A stretch of 64,000 bases of DNA from Strongylocentrotus droebachiensis (taxonomy: Eukaryota; Echinodermata; Echinoidea; Camarodonta; Strongylocentrotidae), in the NCBI GenBank assembly GCA_035222895.1, contig JAVYIG010000883.1, positions 364,511 through 428,510 on the forward strand. Reading direction: 5' to 3'. Of the stretch, positions 13,210 to 26,343 are shown piece by piece. The position numbers were made by a program, and so were the translations under genes. The notes below the pieces were generated by a model. It saw only the letters and a list, made by a program, of their open reading frames with translations. It was not told the origin of the DNA and made no database searches. The stretch's first letter is position 1, and each line of letters starts with the position of its first letter.

Positions 13210-13372
13210 GTATTAATGACTGCTTTAATATTCGAGAAATAGTTGTTTTTATACGCTCTCGGGAAGGTTACAATTGGGCTATTCCCCTCGGCACGCCTCG
13301 GGTAATAGCACAATTCTAACCTTCCCTTGAGCTTATAAAAGCAACTATTTCTCTCAAAGCAGTCATTAATAC
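13210..13372. repeat. palindromic hairpin element with GC-rich apex
   Basis: The left arm begins AGTATTAATGACTGCTTT and continues through GAGAAATAGTTG and GGGAAGGTTA. The right arm repeats these in reverse complement and ends AAAGCAGTCATTAATACT. The apex is CCTCGGCACGCCTCGG. The arms are about 75 bp with small indels. It lies about 60 bp downstream of the tRNA-like sequence and its A-run. Confidence 0.8.
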
Positions 13373-14090
13373 TATAATATTAACCTATACCTCAACACAC
13401 ATTATACATGTATAAATTCTGAGCTAAGACAGGCTAAAAATGCTTGTTTTTTGCCGTCTCTATGCATTACTGCAGGCACGAGTAATCAATTGGCAAACGT
13501 GTCGTATCGGTCTGGGGTCTTGCAAGTCTTGCAACGTCTTGCAAGCAACACGGGGATATCAACATTGACCCCCTCGGGAGGGGGGGGGGGGGCTACGTCC
13601 CCTTTTTTGCAAAAGATGAATTTTCCTCTGACTTGATAGTACGAAGAGATCACGAAATATGTAGTTTCCAAATTAGTAATTAGAATCCCCTAGCTCCGAG
13701 GAAAAACGTTTTATATTCTCATGAAAAAATACTATTTTCTGGGGTAAAAATGCGCATATATTTGTATCATAAATCTTGACATTAGGGCGGCAACTTTCAC
13801 ATTTTCGTTCCTGAAAAATAGTGACAATGACCCATATACTGTACCCCATATACATACACATATTGCAATATCCATTTGAATTCGGAATCAGGAATTACAT
13901 TTGGACAGGGAATATTCATTCCATCTTGATTGAAAAACAATATTTTGATGTGGTTTTCCCCCGTTGCGATTCCCTTTTTCTGATTAATCGAATAAATTAT
14001 TCATTTCTATGATTCTATTTCGTGAGCAGGATCCGTCCAGCTATTGTTGCTTCCGAGACTCATTGATATTCCGCATATAATATAGCGACG
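13373..14090. other. no gene seen; G13 run at 13580-13592
   Basis: Contains a short tandem repeat of TCTTGCAAG (about 13517-13547) and a G13 run. Otherwise unique-looking. Confidence 0.5.
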
Positions 14091-14099
14091 AGAAAATTA

Positions 14100-14400
14100 A
14101 TGGCCGAGAGAATGGGGTAAGCGTGAGGGGGAGGTTCTGAGAGGCAGATATGAGAATGGCGGGAAAACAATATTTGTTGTCGGTTGACAGGTTAATGACG
14201 TCAGGTGTTTTGACGTAAATCATTGCGGCGGAAAGCTAACGGAGAGCCCCGAATCTCTTCCCCCTCTCGCTGCCGGGGACCCCTCTCCAACCTTCAGTTT
14301 CCCTCGGTGTTGGTACTCTCGCGAGAGACTGGGGGTTAATAACACAGGCGCCGAATCTTCGGCGAGAAGTATTAGTTGCGCCTCCTATTTCAGGCGGGAT
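14100..14400. promoter_or_regulatory. candidate promoter or enhancer block
   Basis: Contains TGACGTCAGG with a nearby TTTGACGTAA (CRE/ATF-like, near 14198-14218) and TCTCGCGAGA near 14318. The latter is a palindrome known in vertebrates as the BANP-bound element of CpG-island promoters. The block is richer in G+C and CpG than its flanks. No adjacent gene was recognised, so direction is unknown. Function is inferred from motifs only. Confidence 0.35.
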
Positions 14401-14520
14401 ATCAATTTTGCAATTTATCTAATGACTTTATTTTTTTGCAAATCTGTCTGATGTTATCAGGAAAATAGTACACTTGGAAACGTGAGGTCGATAATGGACG
14501 ATTTGCAGGTGGAAGCTGTG

Positions 14521-14660
14521 ATATCTCATTCTCTCTCTTGTTTCTCTCTCTGTCTTTCTATCGCCCCCTCTCATTCTCTCCCTCTCTCTCTCTCTCTCTC
14601 TCTTTCTCTTCCTTACTCTCCCTTTTTCTTACTCTCTCTTTTTTTCTCTCGCGTTCTTTC
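14521..14660. repeat. CT-rich microsatellite
   Basis: Interrupted TC/TCTT repeats with an uninterrupted CT run near 14577-14603. Overlapping Ser/Leu open frames are artefacts. Confidence 0.9.
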
Positions 14661-14944
14661 TCGGGAAACGGTCAACAGGCAGATGTTTCCTTCACAAATC
14701 TAAATGTTCTTACGTCATAATCTCTACTCCACAATGTGCCCCGTTACAAAACCTAACCGACTGCAAATTATTGAGTCTTAAGAAAATATCAAGTATCAAA
14801 TTACGCCTGTATAGATCCGAATGGTCATAAAAAAAATGAATATAATTGACTCAAAAGTTGAGGTTTGACAAGAAATATGATAAAGTGAGTGCACATCTAC
14901 CGTAGATTAAGTGGGCGTAAATCCGTCATATTCGTTCCACAGAA

Positions 14945-15172
14945 GATCAAACATACAACATAAAATATATTTCGTCATCATAGAAGGTCAAATCTTATAA
15001 CACAAAATATGCAGCATCAAACATATTTCGTCATCGTTAAAGGTCAAATCTTGTTACATAAAACATGCAAATAAAATCGTATTTCGTCATCTTTAAAGAT
15101 CAAGTCTTATAACACAAAACATGCATAATAAATCGTATTTCATCATCTTTGAAGGTCAAATCTTACATAAAT
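14945..15172. repeat. tandem repeat, ~56 bp x 4
   Basis: The word TATTTCGTCATC (last copy TATTTCATCATC) followed by TTTAAAGGTCAAATCTTATAACACAAAA recurs at about 14970, 15026, 15082 and 15138, a period of 56 bp. Copies differ by several substitutions, so the array is old. Confidence 0.85.
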
Positions 15173-15389
15173 CATTTATATGCCATGACCTTTCCAATGA
15201 GCACTAATTTAGAACTGAAAACCATTATGATAGAAATTGTAAAATTCTCCAAATCATTTCGTTTAAGAAAAGGAGTAGGGTTATAAAGCCACAAATCTGA
15301 ACTAATATTTCTCATTTCTATCTTGTAATCATAATTCCTAATCTAAAAGTATAATGAATGGGCAACACAAAGAAAAATAAACAACTTCT

Positions 15390-15765
15390 TATTTTTAAGG
15401 GCAAACACCAAGGTTAAAACCAGATTCATCACTATTTTTTTTCCTTCTCATTTCTATATTTTAGTCACACTTTTTGAACCGAAGTTTCACTGAGACGGTC
15501 CACTTTACGACAAATCAAAACAACACAGAGCGGACGGATATTTACGTTGAAGGGATCGATATGTAACAATTTCTCATTTTAGAGGCAAACACCAAGGTTA
15601 AAACCAAAAGTCTACATCATTTTTCCCCTCATTTCTTTATTTGAGCTACAATTTTTAGTCCACGACGACAATTAACATAAAATCAACAATGAACCCCCAC
15701 ATAGTTTAAATGCAATGCGTAACAACTTCCCATTTTAGAGGCGAATTACCAAGGTTACTTAGCGC
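15390..15765. repeat. imperfect direct repeats, ~155-185 bp x 3
   Basis: The segment GGCAAACACCAAGGTTAAAACC, preceded by ACAACTTCTTATTTTAAG-like sequence, recurs at about 15400, 15583 and 15739. The third copy is the most decayed. Confidence 0.7.
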
Positions 15766-16218
15766 GGGAAAAACGTGCCAATCAGTAGGTCGTGCTGGTT
15801 AATGGTTTTAGGGCCCTTTGAAATGTGTATTTTCTAAGAAACGACTCGTGAATGATGTCAAGAATATATCAACTTCGTGGGAGGGTTGTAAGTGGATTCA
15901 AATAATATACTTGTAGACCTTTTACTCTCAAGAAAAATTAACTCGCTTAATGGTTGTTTGTGTAGCCGTGGGCTGAATCGGGGCTGAATCATTGTAAATA
16001 ATCGAAAGTCTTCAGTTCAAATCATATCATTTCATCTCCTAAAGGGTGGTCTTGAATAGACCAGTTTTGGAAACGCCCCCCTCTCAAAAAAAAAGAAATG
16101 GAAGCTTTTAATACCAATCATGACTTTGGGAAAGATACACATTTTGCCAGAAAACCGCCTACTAATTGATATATTTGGTAAATTATCATATCGATCCGGC
16201 CTGGATTGATATCGCGAA

Positions 16219-16406
16219 GTCCCATATACATCTTTCTGTGCACAGTGCTTGTAACTTTACCAAGACTGGGCCAAATTTCTAATTATTTTGATGATTCCAG
16301 AACCTAGTACACACCAATACTTATATGCTAGATGATAAACCTTTGTAATCGATTCCACAATGTTTCTCTCACAATGCAATCGCATGACCAGAACTGGTCT
16401 ATATCT
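16219..16406 (-). mobile_element. TTAA-flanked repeat family, copy A (partial, inverted)
   Basis: The reverse complement matches the first ~190 bp of the 16648-17033 element, from the CCAGAAC terminus inward. The terminus is followed by TTAA at 16407-16410. The opposite end is missing. It lies head to head with copy B about 240 bp away. Confidence 0.7.
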
Positions 16407-16647
16407 TTAAATGGCCAGAATAAAATGTTTCACACAATTCATCAAATCTTACGCTAGAACATGCAGATGACCACGATTTATGCTACATGAGATCATTGAA
16501 ATTAGAGTCCTATAGAATATGTAGTCCCATACATGAATAATAATGGGGTTAACACAGGTGTTTGAGGATTTGAGTTTGTTTTCATTTTGCGTCGCTACGC
16601 AACTGATTTATTGCAAGAGTAATAATACAGTAACTATTTTAATTTAA

Positions 16648-17033
16648 AGATAAAGTTGAGTTCTGGTCATGTGATTGAATTGTGAAAGAAACGGTGTGGA
16701 ATCTATCAGAAAAGGTTGATCATCTAGTATATAAGTATTCGTGTGTATTGCAAGGTTCTGGAATCATCAAAATGATAAGAAATTTGGCCAAATATTGGCA
16801 AAGTTACAAGCACTGTACACAGAATGATGTATATCGGACTACACGAGCACATGGCGAAAAAACCTAACCCCCGATTTTTACGATGTTTCATGTCATATTT
16901 AGAGTATGAAGGCATTTGAAGAGCCATGTTTTTCAGGGAACATGTTTAATCTGATGTTCTTCCACCCTTGCATAATAACAATGATAACGCTCACAAATTA
17001 TGTGTTAGCTCTTCCCAGAACTAAACCTTCTCT
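16648..17033 (+). mobile_element. TTAA-flanked miniature element, copy B (386 bp)
   Basis: Starts AGATAAAGTTGAGTTCTGG. The end is the reverse complement of AGAGAAGGTTTAGTTCTGG. Both sides abut TTAA (16644-16647 and 17034-17037), the target duplication of piggyBac and Kolobok superfamilies. No coding capacity was seen. The 42827-43209 copy is collinear over its full length. Confidence 0.8.
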
Positions 17034-17039
17034 TTAAAC

Positions 17040-19340
17040 ATACAACGCCATTACCATCCATGAATATTACATCAAAAGAAATGCAAATAACACGATATCA
17101 GAATTTCCTGAATATAATACCCATACACAGAGTCGTTCAGTGCATTCAACACGGTTTTGTTTCATCGATATAGACAAAACAAGCCATCACGGACAAAATT
17201 GTTCTCTTGATAATTGACATAATAATCGTTTGCATTGATGTTTACCTGATGTTATGCAGACCGTCACAACTCGTTACGTTTAATGTCAATGTGGATGAAT
17301 ATTATGTTGATAGCTAGCTTCATCGGCAAAAAGTCAATGACAATTCATCGCCAGCCTTGGGCAGTAATAAACTTACATATTCGTATAATGATATTGCATA
17401 GTCTCTATGTAATCATGGGTTGTACGAACATAAATCTAAATATGGCTATCCTTCGACTAATAGATATGAAAAATATATTTCTAAAAAATATGCCCTTTAG
17501 TCTTGTGGGTAGATTTCAGAGCTATATCTTAAAATATACAAATTTGGTAACTATAGACAATGAAAAGGGGGATAGGTTATGCATAATAATAAGGCACATT
17601 AAAGATCATAAAGTCATATATTTAATGCACTTCACTCAGCAGCTCCAAATGTATTATTTTAAGAAAGGGTTCGACCTCAAACTATGCTTATTTCCAATAT
17701 GTCTCCTTCTCCATATCATGACAACTGAAATTTAGATTTCTGTTGCAATCTGCAATACAATTCATTCTGTGTCGTCGTCGTATCTTTCATTAATTTGATC
17801 GAAATGGAAATCATTACATGAGCAATTAGATAAAGGAATACAAATATGATTACCCCATTTTCATTTTTTGGATACATAATTATGACTGTGTCATTTTTGT
17901 TGATAGAAGGGCCTTAATTGGTGGGTCACGCGTTTGCAATGACCTTGTTATAATGTCAAAATAATATGACACGACAAATTATGATAATACAATTCCCCTT
18001 TCCTATAAATTAATGCAACATCCACCGATAATACATCAATTATTTAGGTTACATGATAAAGTTAAAGTTTAGACTAAAAAATTCAAATTTGATGTGAAAA
18101 GAGCGAAATGCCATGGACGAAAAAGCTTTGCAAATGAAAGATTCCATAAACTGTCATTGTAATAAGCAATTTTATCTCATAGTTACGAATATGATGACAT
18201 GATAATTCAGTGACAAGAATAATTTCTGTCATAATTCCAAGTCAATGTCACAGCTTCAATTTTCATCTTTTTCAGCTCGAGTTATGACGTAGACGCGGCA
18301 TCAGCCGATAAAGTCATCTTGGGTAAACCTAATTACACGGGTTTGTTATCGCGAAGACTGCTTCACGCCTCTTATCGCAATAACATGCCTATAATGAGCA
18401 CTTCGGTTCAGACATAATGCAAAGACATGATTCGTCACCAGTCTGTGTTTTCACCCTTCTTTGGGATGGGGTATGTGTGTGGGGAGGAGGGTAGGGGATG
18501 ATCATGTGTTGGGTAGAGAACATGGAACATGATTCAAAACTGTCTGGTGTATTCGTTGGGGATCAAACATGAATCCCCGATTCATTATGAAATAAGGTGA
18601 TAATCATCTACATGGAAATGGCCTTAGACACACACAAAGAGATTAGACTCTTGAGAGCGGTTGCTACAGAATAGATAACTGTGAATAATAATCAAGTACT
18701 CCCTCGCCTAAAGTAATACATTATAACATGGATGACTTAATGACTCATCAGGTGCAGTTGCCTAGAAACTATGATATACATGTCAGCTATGTACTTCTCT
18801 TCATATTGCAATACCATACAGATCGGCTAATTCATAATACTACGAAAAGTTAAACAATTTTATAACTGATATATTATATCATTAAAGTAAACGTTCGTTT
18901 TTCTTTAAGTTGTACGATACTCCATCCATGTAACTCTGTTGACATCACGATGATACGAGAAGTAAAAGTAGAATTTGTGTCCGCTCTGAGAGACTAACTG
19001 CTTGCGATTGGTCCTCCTACTCTCATCCGTGTTTATAATATCATTATCGGTTAGTATAGGACCTAACCATCTCAAGATTGCCCTCTCCCGTTCTCCTATC
19101 GATTCGCCGAGTGGATGTCTCTCCGCATCATGATTTGATCATTATCTTTGATATTCCTATTATATCCTCATTACCGCTATGCCTTATCGGCTTGCCTGCC
19201 TGCCTTGCGGAGGAGAAGAGGAAGTAGCTAGGGGGTGGCTTTGGTTATGCTGATGCGAGCGGATGGTGGTCAGGAGATGAAAACGAGATGATGGCGATGG
19301 GTGGTTGTACTGATTTGAAATGGGTAGGGATGTATGGGAT
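17040..19340. other. no gene seen; conserved-looking block at 18970-19220
   Basis: A 150-codon plus-strand frame at 17283-17735 is rich in Ile/Met/Leu from AT-rich sequence and has no recognised motif. The 18970-19220 stretch has more balanced composition with GATA, CCAAT-like and ATTATC words and could be regulatory. This is unsupported without comparison to relatives. Confidence 0.35.
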
Positions 19341-19342
19341 GG

Positions 19343-19424
19343 TGTTGAGTGGTGATTGGTAGGGTGTGGTGGTGGTGGCGGTAGTTGTGGTGGTGTTGGT
19401 AGTGGTGGTGGTTGTGGTGGTGGT
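19343..19424. repeat. GGT/GTG-rich low-complexity tract
   Basis: Dense TGGTGG repeats give many GG doublets on the plus strand, compatible with two-tier G-quadruplexes. It ends abruptly at a T run. Confidence 0.85.
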
Positions 19425-22400
19425 TTTTTTAATTAAAAACAGAGGGAGAAAATGGAATGTGGTATTTTTAAAACATTAAGATAAGGACATAATCAAAAGG
19501 AATATCTGATGTTATAGAATAAGTTACACTATTAAACACTGTGAAGAGCACCACCGCATATCTTTTTTTTAAAGCAAATGTGTTTGTAGCTAGCAACATT
19601 CCACAATATAACTATTATTTTCTGTTATTCGTAACGATATAATCACAAACTTTGTAATATGATGCCATTATATAAACAAAATATAAACAGACATACAATG
19701 CCTAGTACAGACAACCACAATGCCTATATGAAATACAGTATAATCTTCATTAAGCTATGATGATGATATCGTGAATAAGTTTAAATCAATAGCAGTCCAA
19801 GCAATCACATTGGAGCACACTGGTAGCAGTGATTTCGTTGAAACTCTATACTTTCTGACCAACCTCGTAAAGCAAAGCCTACCGATTCTTTCTTCATCTC
19901 AATAAGCACTATTCAAGGTCTACCGTCAAACAATGGATGCAGAAACGACGCTTATCTCTATGAATCACCCAACCCTATCTTCTCGAGCTTCAACCCTCGA
20001 TGAGAAGATGAATATCGGGAAGGTGGTATTCTCTCTAAAAAAAAAAACATTATCGATTGACTTACCCTGTCTCAAGTACTATGAAGGCATAACGTCATCG
20101 GCAGAGCGATATGCGGATTGAATGGTCTCTATTCAGTCTAGCGTGTTCGCCGTTACAAGGACATGGACTTTAATGACGCATGCTATCCGCTTCTCCATCC
20201 CTCATTCATTTTTGTCTACATTTTTCAAGGAGAAGATTGCCAGTGATTATTTTGATTCGGTTCGTGTCAAAAAAGGGAAAGCAAAATATTGCAGCAGAGC
20301 CAGATTACACCTTTGACGAGGAACAGTACAATACGAATGATGAGCGATGTAATTTGACATGAGCAGATGCAGTGATGCAAATGCGCGCGAGATGAGGATG
20401 TTTTGGTTCCCATGGCAACAAAGGATGGAGAAACACCACTCCAAAAATCTTCTTCTATTTTTGTTGTACTCATTTATTATTGAAAGAGGTATATGTTGTA
20501 AAATATTATTTTAAAAGACAGTGTGTATTAACAACACGCAGTTGTCTAATACTTGTATCAATCAGAAATGTTACATCGGTACATTGTTATGAGGAAGAAA
20601 ATACAAGCTACATGATTACAATATTCAAAGGATGCAGTGATTTTTAACGAAAATGCAACTATTAATTCTTAACTGTTGTCAAATTATTTACAATTCCACT
20701 GATGATGTTTCATTGCGAGCAAAGATTTTTGTCCAAAATGTCCCTTGAATTATCATTATCAATAGAGCACATAACAAGAAATATATACAAAAAAAAGAAA
20801 CCTAATGTTCATTATTATGAATTATATTATCTTATTGATATGATCCGGCCAACAGTATCTACAACCAATTTTACATTTAGCTTATATCTAAGGCATCGAT
20901 TTTCGACACTGTAATAATATGTTTTTTTTTCTTTAATTGGTTAATTATTTTGACTATCCATGCGCATAACCTTTGGAACAGAAGTTTTGCAAATGTCAAA
21001 ATTAATCAGTACTTCTGATGAATAATAATAATATGTCTTCAATAATCTTTTCTTATCATTATTACCGCGTTGTTCTTGAAAGTAATATTATCACATTTTT
21101 GTTATTCAAGTTTTATTGATTCCTAGGAATTTGCTTCTCACAATACCGATAACCTGAACGTTTCCTTTCAGCTTGTCAATTTTTATTGAATTGAGTTCAA
21201 GTACGACATTGCAAACTCTGTAAGAAAACGGAGCGTGTAGAGTATAAACTGTGATTCAAGTATTTCTCGCTGTCCTTTCCAAATTTTCTTTCCGCGAGAT
21301 GATAATTCCCTTACTTGAAGCTTTAAAAAGGAGGGCAAGGCTATCGCGTCAAATTAGTATGCATTGAAGGCTATATGGTTTGAGGTAACGCATTTATTAT
21401 TGGTTATAAGTAGCAGTGAATGGGGGAAGACAAACCAAGGAAGAATTCAACATGAAACTCGATCTCATCTTTATACAAACAAGGGGGTCTCATAATGTAA
21501 GAAAAACAGACAAAATGAGACATAAATTATATACGAGAAATCTGGGTTATGCTCTTTTTTTTTCTTTCATGAAAAATTGAACAAATAACTCAGAGTTAGA
21601 CAGCCCTATATAAACTGAAAGAATATGCTTTTATTATTCATAGAATACACCCGTTTATCAGGTCAATTGAAATACTGTGAAATACATACTCCCAGAAAGG
21701 GGAGTCTAATGCCTGGGTCCTTTTCATGGCATTGTCGTTCGAATCACTCCGCGCTTGAAATTATCTTCTCCTTAAAGAGCGCCATAATAAGCCAGCAACT
21801 TGGACAGGAAAGAATTTAGGAGGCAGCAAGTAATATAAGAATTATAAATGACACAAACGGGGGGGGGGCATTAAATAAATCTATACTGTATACCTGCACG
21901 GTATACCCTTGACATTTTGTGTATCTTTCTCTTTTTTTTGCGAGAAATTAAGAAACGGCGCATGAAATGCATTTCATAACCATGCATCTGCTGTGCGGGA
22001 GAGGTGTGTAGGAAGGTGGTTTGAGAGGAAGAGGAGGGGAATGAGGAGGGGTGAGGGATGGGGAAGAGGGAGGTGGAGGAGGGAAGGGGTGTTTTTCCCC
22101 AAGCTCCGGGGCATTAAGGTGGCTTCTCCGATATATTAGTACCACACAGTCCATCGGTTAGCATGCATCATTTATCACAAACAGCGGGTGAGGAGGAATT
22201 TTTTATGAGACTCAAAACACGACGGTAATTACTTCTACCATCTCAAAGCCTGCTCAAGCTGACTGCATGGGAAAAAAATATGCAGATGTAATTTCTGGTG
22301 GGATAAGGCGGCCCCGAGTCCACGGATTATGATGATACATATCCATATAACTATAAGAAGGAAAATGATGTGAATTTCAGTATCGTAATCCTCTTCTTCT

Positions 22401-25204
22401 TTTTTTCGTGACAAAATAGTCGAAGATCTGTCATGAAAGATTTGTATAATCATGAATACAGGAACAAGAGACTGAATTCTAACTAAAAAAATTGGCTGAA
22501 TTCTATTCATGAATATAAATTATGAATAATTAGTTGTAGAATATGTAGTGAATTTACTTTTTACTAGCTTTTCAGATAAATCAAGTACATGGATGGAATA
22601 ATGTGAGCAGATGATAAAATGATTGTATTCTCAACTCTCGTTAGTTAAACCTGGCTCTTATAAATAACATGGTCCACTTATAATATGGAAAGCCAACCCT
22701 TGACCCTTAAGCTCCGTTTAACTGTTGGTGTAATCATTTGGGGAGGGGGGTTTCAAAGAAAAGTTTATCAATGCACAAATGTATACAAGGAGAAAAACAA
22801 TCATGTATTAATGCCACAAAAAAACACATAATAAGTTAGGTCTTACACGAAAGAGAGGAACAAATGTCATATTACACCGCCACTAGCCCAACATGCGAAG
22901 TGTATAGTCAAGCATCCTATGTTTCAAATTCATCACACATTTAACGCGTAGTATAATAACTACAATTTTGTATCGTAACTGTTGTTTTAAAGGGGGAGTT
23001 CAGCAGTATAATACGTTTCGATTGTCTTCATAATCGTAAATATGGAGCTGTACACATGGTATAAAATCATGAAAATTTTGAAACAAGATCATTACAACTG
23101 TATGTTTACTGGTATATTTGTGTTCGAAAAGCAACTGTATTCAAAATGATGAGGAGAAATTCGACTAGCCTACTGCTTCATAAGAAAAATATCTAAGATC
23201 TAAACCGATTATCGTTTTAAAATAAAATACTTGTTTATTCTGCTGCATTATTTTTCTACCTCGAAAAGATTAATTTCGTGTAACAACACACTGCAAACAA
23301 TACAAACAAATCTAACCACACCTTTAAAAAGTACATGGGCATTTCATGAGGAAAATATACTGCCTTACTAATGACTTTCATCCATTTCAAATTCTGTTGT
23401 ATATAATGAAGGTTTGAGAAGAGAAAGGATTATGCCTTGGCATACCTGGGGAAAGAAAACCACCATGCAGCCACAGAATTGCTTTTACCTTCCGGAATTC
23501 TAAGCACAATTCCCACATTACCAGCATTATTTTCTTCTTTTCAGCACGATCTGATGATTTTGGGTGTGAAACATGATTATGATTATTATATGTTTTCAGA
23601 GAGCTTTATCGGTAAGTAACCGGGCGTAAGAGACCCGTTCGATCGAACAACCCCGGTATACGTTGAGGGAATAAGATTTAAGAAGTGCATTTCAAAACTA
23701 TGGCGAAATTTTCTTAGCATGGCAACTCCTGAAATTTTAAATCATATTTTCTCATATCACGTTGTGTTTTTTTTTCATTTCTGACATGTCCTTGATGGCA
23801 AGAAATATTTGGTATAATAGTTGTAATCAATGACATGCATGTTTGTTTGTATATTATCATTTTATTCCCCATGAATATTAAGACTTCACATTTTCCCCTT
23901 CAAATTCCACTATTTGATATACTTCAGGATTATTTATCTAATGATTTGCATTGCGGTATATATTTACTGTAGTGCGTGAATATCGTACACACTTGTTTGA
24001 AAACAATGGTATTCACACAAAAATAAGGAAGTATTGCGATGCTATTTTAATCATAACGTTTTGGTTTCGATAGTCTAGAGTTCAGTGAAGTGTCACAGAC
24101 ATAATATCGAGCCCCTTTTAACCGAATAATTATGTAAACATAGCGCACGTTTACGAAACTGTCTCACTAAACTGCTTGTAAAATAGATATAAACTCGACA
24201 TGCTCGAAGACCAAGTAAATTATTATTTTAAACCCAGACATGTTACCGACTCAGTCATTATATGCACTAAAAATGTTGTAAGTGTATATTTTTCGAATCA
24301 TTTCTGAGTTGTATCGATGAGCATTAATTTTGTATAATTGTTTCCTCAAAATGTATTATAGTCTCATATTTTCATTAAAGAGATAAACATCAACCTAAAC
24401 GCGAGATGAGTATTCACGAAAATATTCTTCAAAAGAAGAATAACTCTGGCGATATAATGAAGTTTTTAAACAAATGTTATGCCTACCTATGTTATAACTA
24501 CAACACACACTAAACAGCAACATCCACAGTGCTGTATGTACTAACAAGGATGAATATAGCCACTGGTTTGGAAAGTGGAATCGTTATTAGCATGAAGTAA
24601 TCAAAGCAATGGCCTTCATTTAGTAAGCCATCCGCCACATTACCATCTGCGCGAGATTACCATGGCCTTCTCTGGACTAGGGTATAGAAGGGTATATCCT
24701 TGCTGAACCTTCAGTGGTTGGAAAAGAATACAAGCATCAAACAGCTGATGAGGCTTCGCAAAGTTTTACGCACAAAGGTCGCCACAATAGCTGGGAGCAG
24801 TATAGAAATTGTAAATATATTATATATGACATGATAAATGTGTTTTGACACGTCACTTGTTTTTTTATCTTAATTAATGATGAAAGGTCGGTGGAAGAAT
24901 ATATGGTTTGATTTATTTTGCTTGTACTGGTGTGGAGTAATTTATTTTATTTGTTCCGTTGGGCATTGTTTGGAGTGTTTGTTTAGAGATGAATTCATGT
25001 CTTTCTTTTTAATATTGAACACTTAGCGAATATCATCGCTTAAACCTAACATGTACATGGATATAATTTTTTATCTCAAACATCGTAAAAACGTTTTACG
25101 CGTTAGATATAAAAAACATAACATTTTTCAAACGTGTAATGTACTTGAAATACGGACAAGAATCAATGTGATTAATATATTTTGGTTTATGGAAATGATG
25201 ATTG
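19425..25204. other. no gene seen over 5.8 kb
   Basis: Mostly unique-looking AT-rich sequence. Notable only for a G10 run near 21859 and a purine-rich, G-rich strip at 22020-22092. Open frames at 19933-20473 overlap on both strands and have no domain features. A GTAAGT word at 23611 follows a 60-codon frame but no acceptor or homology supports an exon. Confidence 0.5.
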
Positions 25205-25219
25205 TGTTTAAGGCAAAGA

Positions 25220-25375
25220 GAAATGGAGAGTGAAAGAGACAGAGACAGAGAGAGAGAGAGAGAGGTAGAGAGAGAGAATGAGAGGGGGAGGGGAGAGAGA
25301 GGGGGAGGGGAGAGATAGGGAGAAAGATAGAAAGAAAGAGAGGAGAGGGAGAGGGAGAGAGAAAAAGAGAAATAC
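25220..25375. repeat. GA-rich purine tract
   Basis: Interrupted GAGA and GGGAGAGG repeats, almost entirely purine on the plus strand. The minus-strand Ser/Leu frames through it are artefacts. Confidence 0.9.
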
Positions 25376-26057
25376 ACAACAAAGACTACCTGCGAAAATA
25401 ATGTGACAAAGACTAATGTTCCTTTCCTTGTAAATATGATAATTTCACAATCAATATTTTAAAAATATCCATTACGATGATTAATCTTGCAAAGACACAC
25501 TTTAAAATGCACCATTTTTCTCTAATGTAAGCAATCACGCGATTGGCAAATTACCACTTTGAACCACGAAAAAAAATCCCCTGAAGCCGAAGCTGTTTAA
25601 TTAGATACGCACAAATCTCATCAATGATTAAAACTGAAGCATGCTAATATCAAAAGGATGTAGTTACATTAAAGGTAACCTTGCTACCATTAACATAGTA
25701 ATGATTATGATCCTGCTATTACGCTTGACGAAGGCTTTTGAAGTTATGAAATTGTCAGTTTATATTTTTCTAGAGCCAGGCCCATAGAATAAAAGTTTGT
25801 TCATATCTACAGCAGACGAAATACGCAATCAACACAATTTTGCTCTCTTTCTCCTTGTTACTATATTTTCCCTTCTCTCTCTCTTTTGCTCTCTGACTTA
25901 TTTGCAATTTGTTTCTCTGTGAATATGATTGTCTTTCATCCTACACACACGCATGCACACTCACACGCCATCACACTCTTCCCCTTCTCCCCCTTCTCTA
26001 CAAGGCTCTATCTATCGTAGTAGGTCCATGATCTGTCTCTCTCCATTTCTCTATCTC

Positions 26058-26058
<1 letters not shown>
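25376..26058. other. no gene seen
   Basis: AT-rich DNA, then a pyrimidine-rich lead-in with a CACA patch near 25945-25965. Confidence 0.5.
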
Positions 26059-26103
<45 letters not shown>

Positions 26104-26311
26104 TTATCCCTTTTCTTCAAAAGTGTCTATAGTCTTCTTCACTTTCTGTTGCCCTGTTGATGTGTTTACAATGCATTTTACCCATACCGGTACCCTATTC
26201 TATTTCTCTATCACTCTCTCTGTATCTTTGGCGTCAAGGCTGGTCTATTTCTCCGCCACAATTGTCTTGTCGCTCTGCTTCTCTCTCTATCTCATTATCT
26301 CTCTAAATATA

Positions 26312-26342
<31 letters not shown>

Positions 26343-26343
26343 C
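26059..26343. repeat. two CT microsatellites
   Basis: A nearly perfect TC run (26059-26101) and a second run (26315-26342), separated by CT-rich but mixed sequence. Confidence 0.9.

Noticed and set aside
17283-17735. 150-codon plus-strand frame, among the longest outside repeats
   Set aside because: Ile/Met/Leu-rich from AT-rich DNA, no domain, no splice or promoter context; a chance frame is more likely.
23437-23619. 60-codon frame followed by GTAAGT
   Set aside because: The donor-like word alone is common; no acceptor, homology or composition support.
25096-25382. 84- and 93-codon minus-strand frames
   Set aside because: Ser/Leu/Pro repeats from a purine tract.
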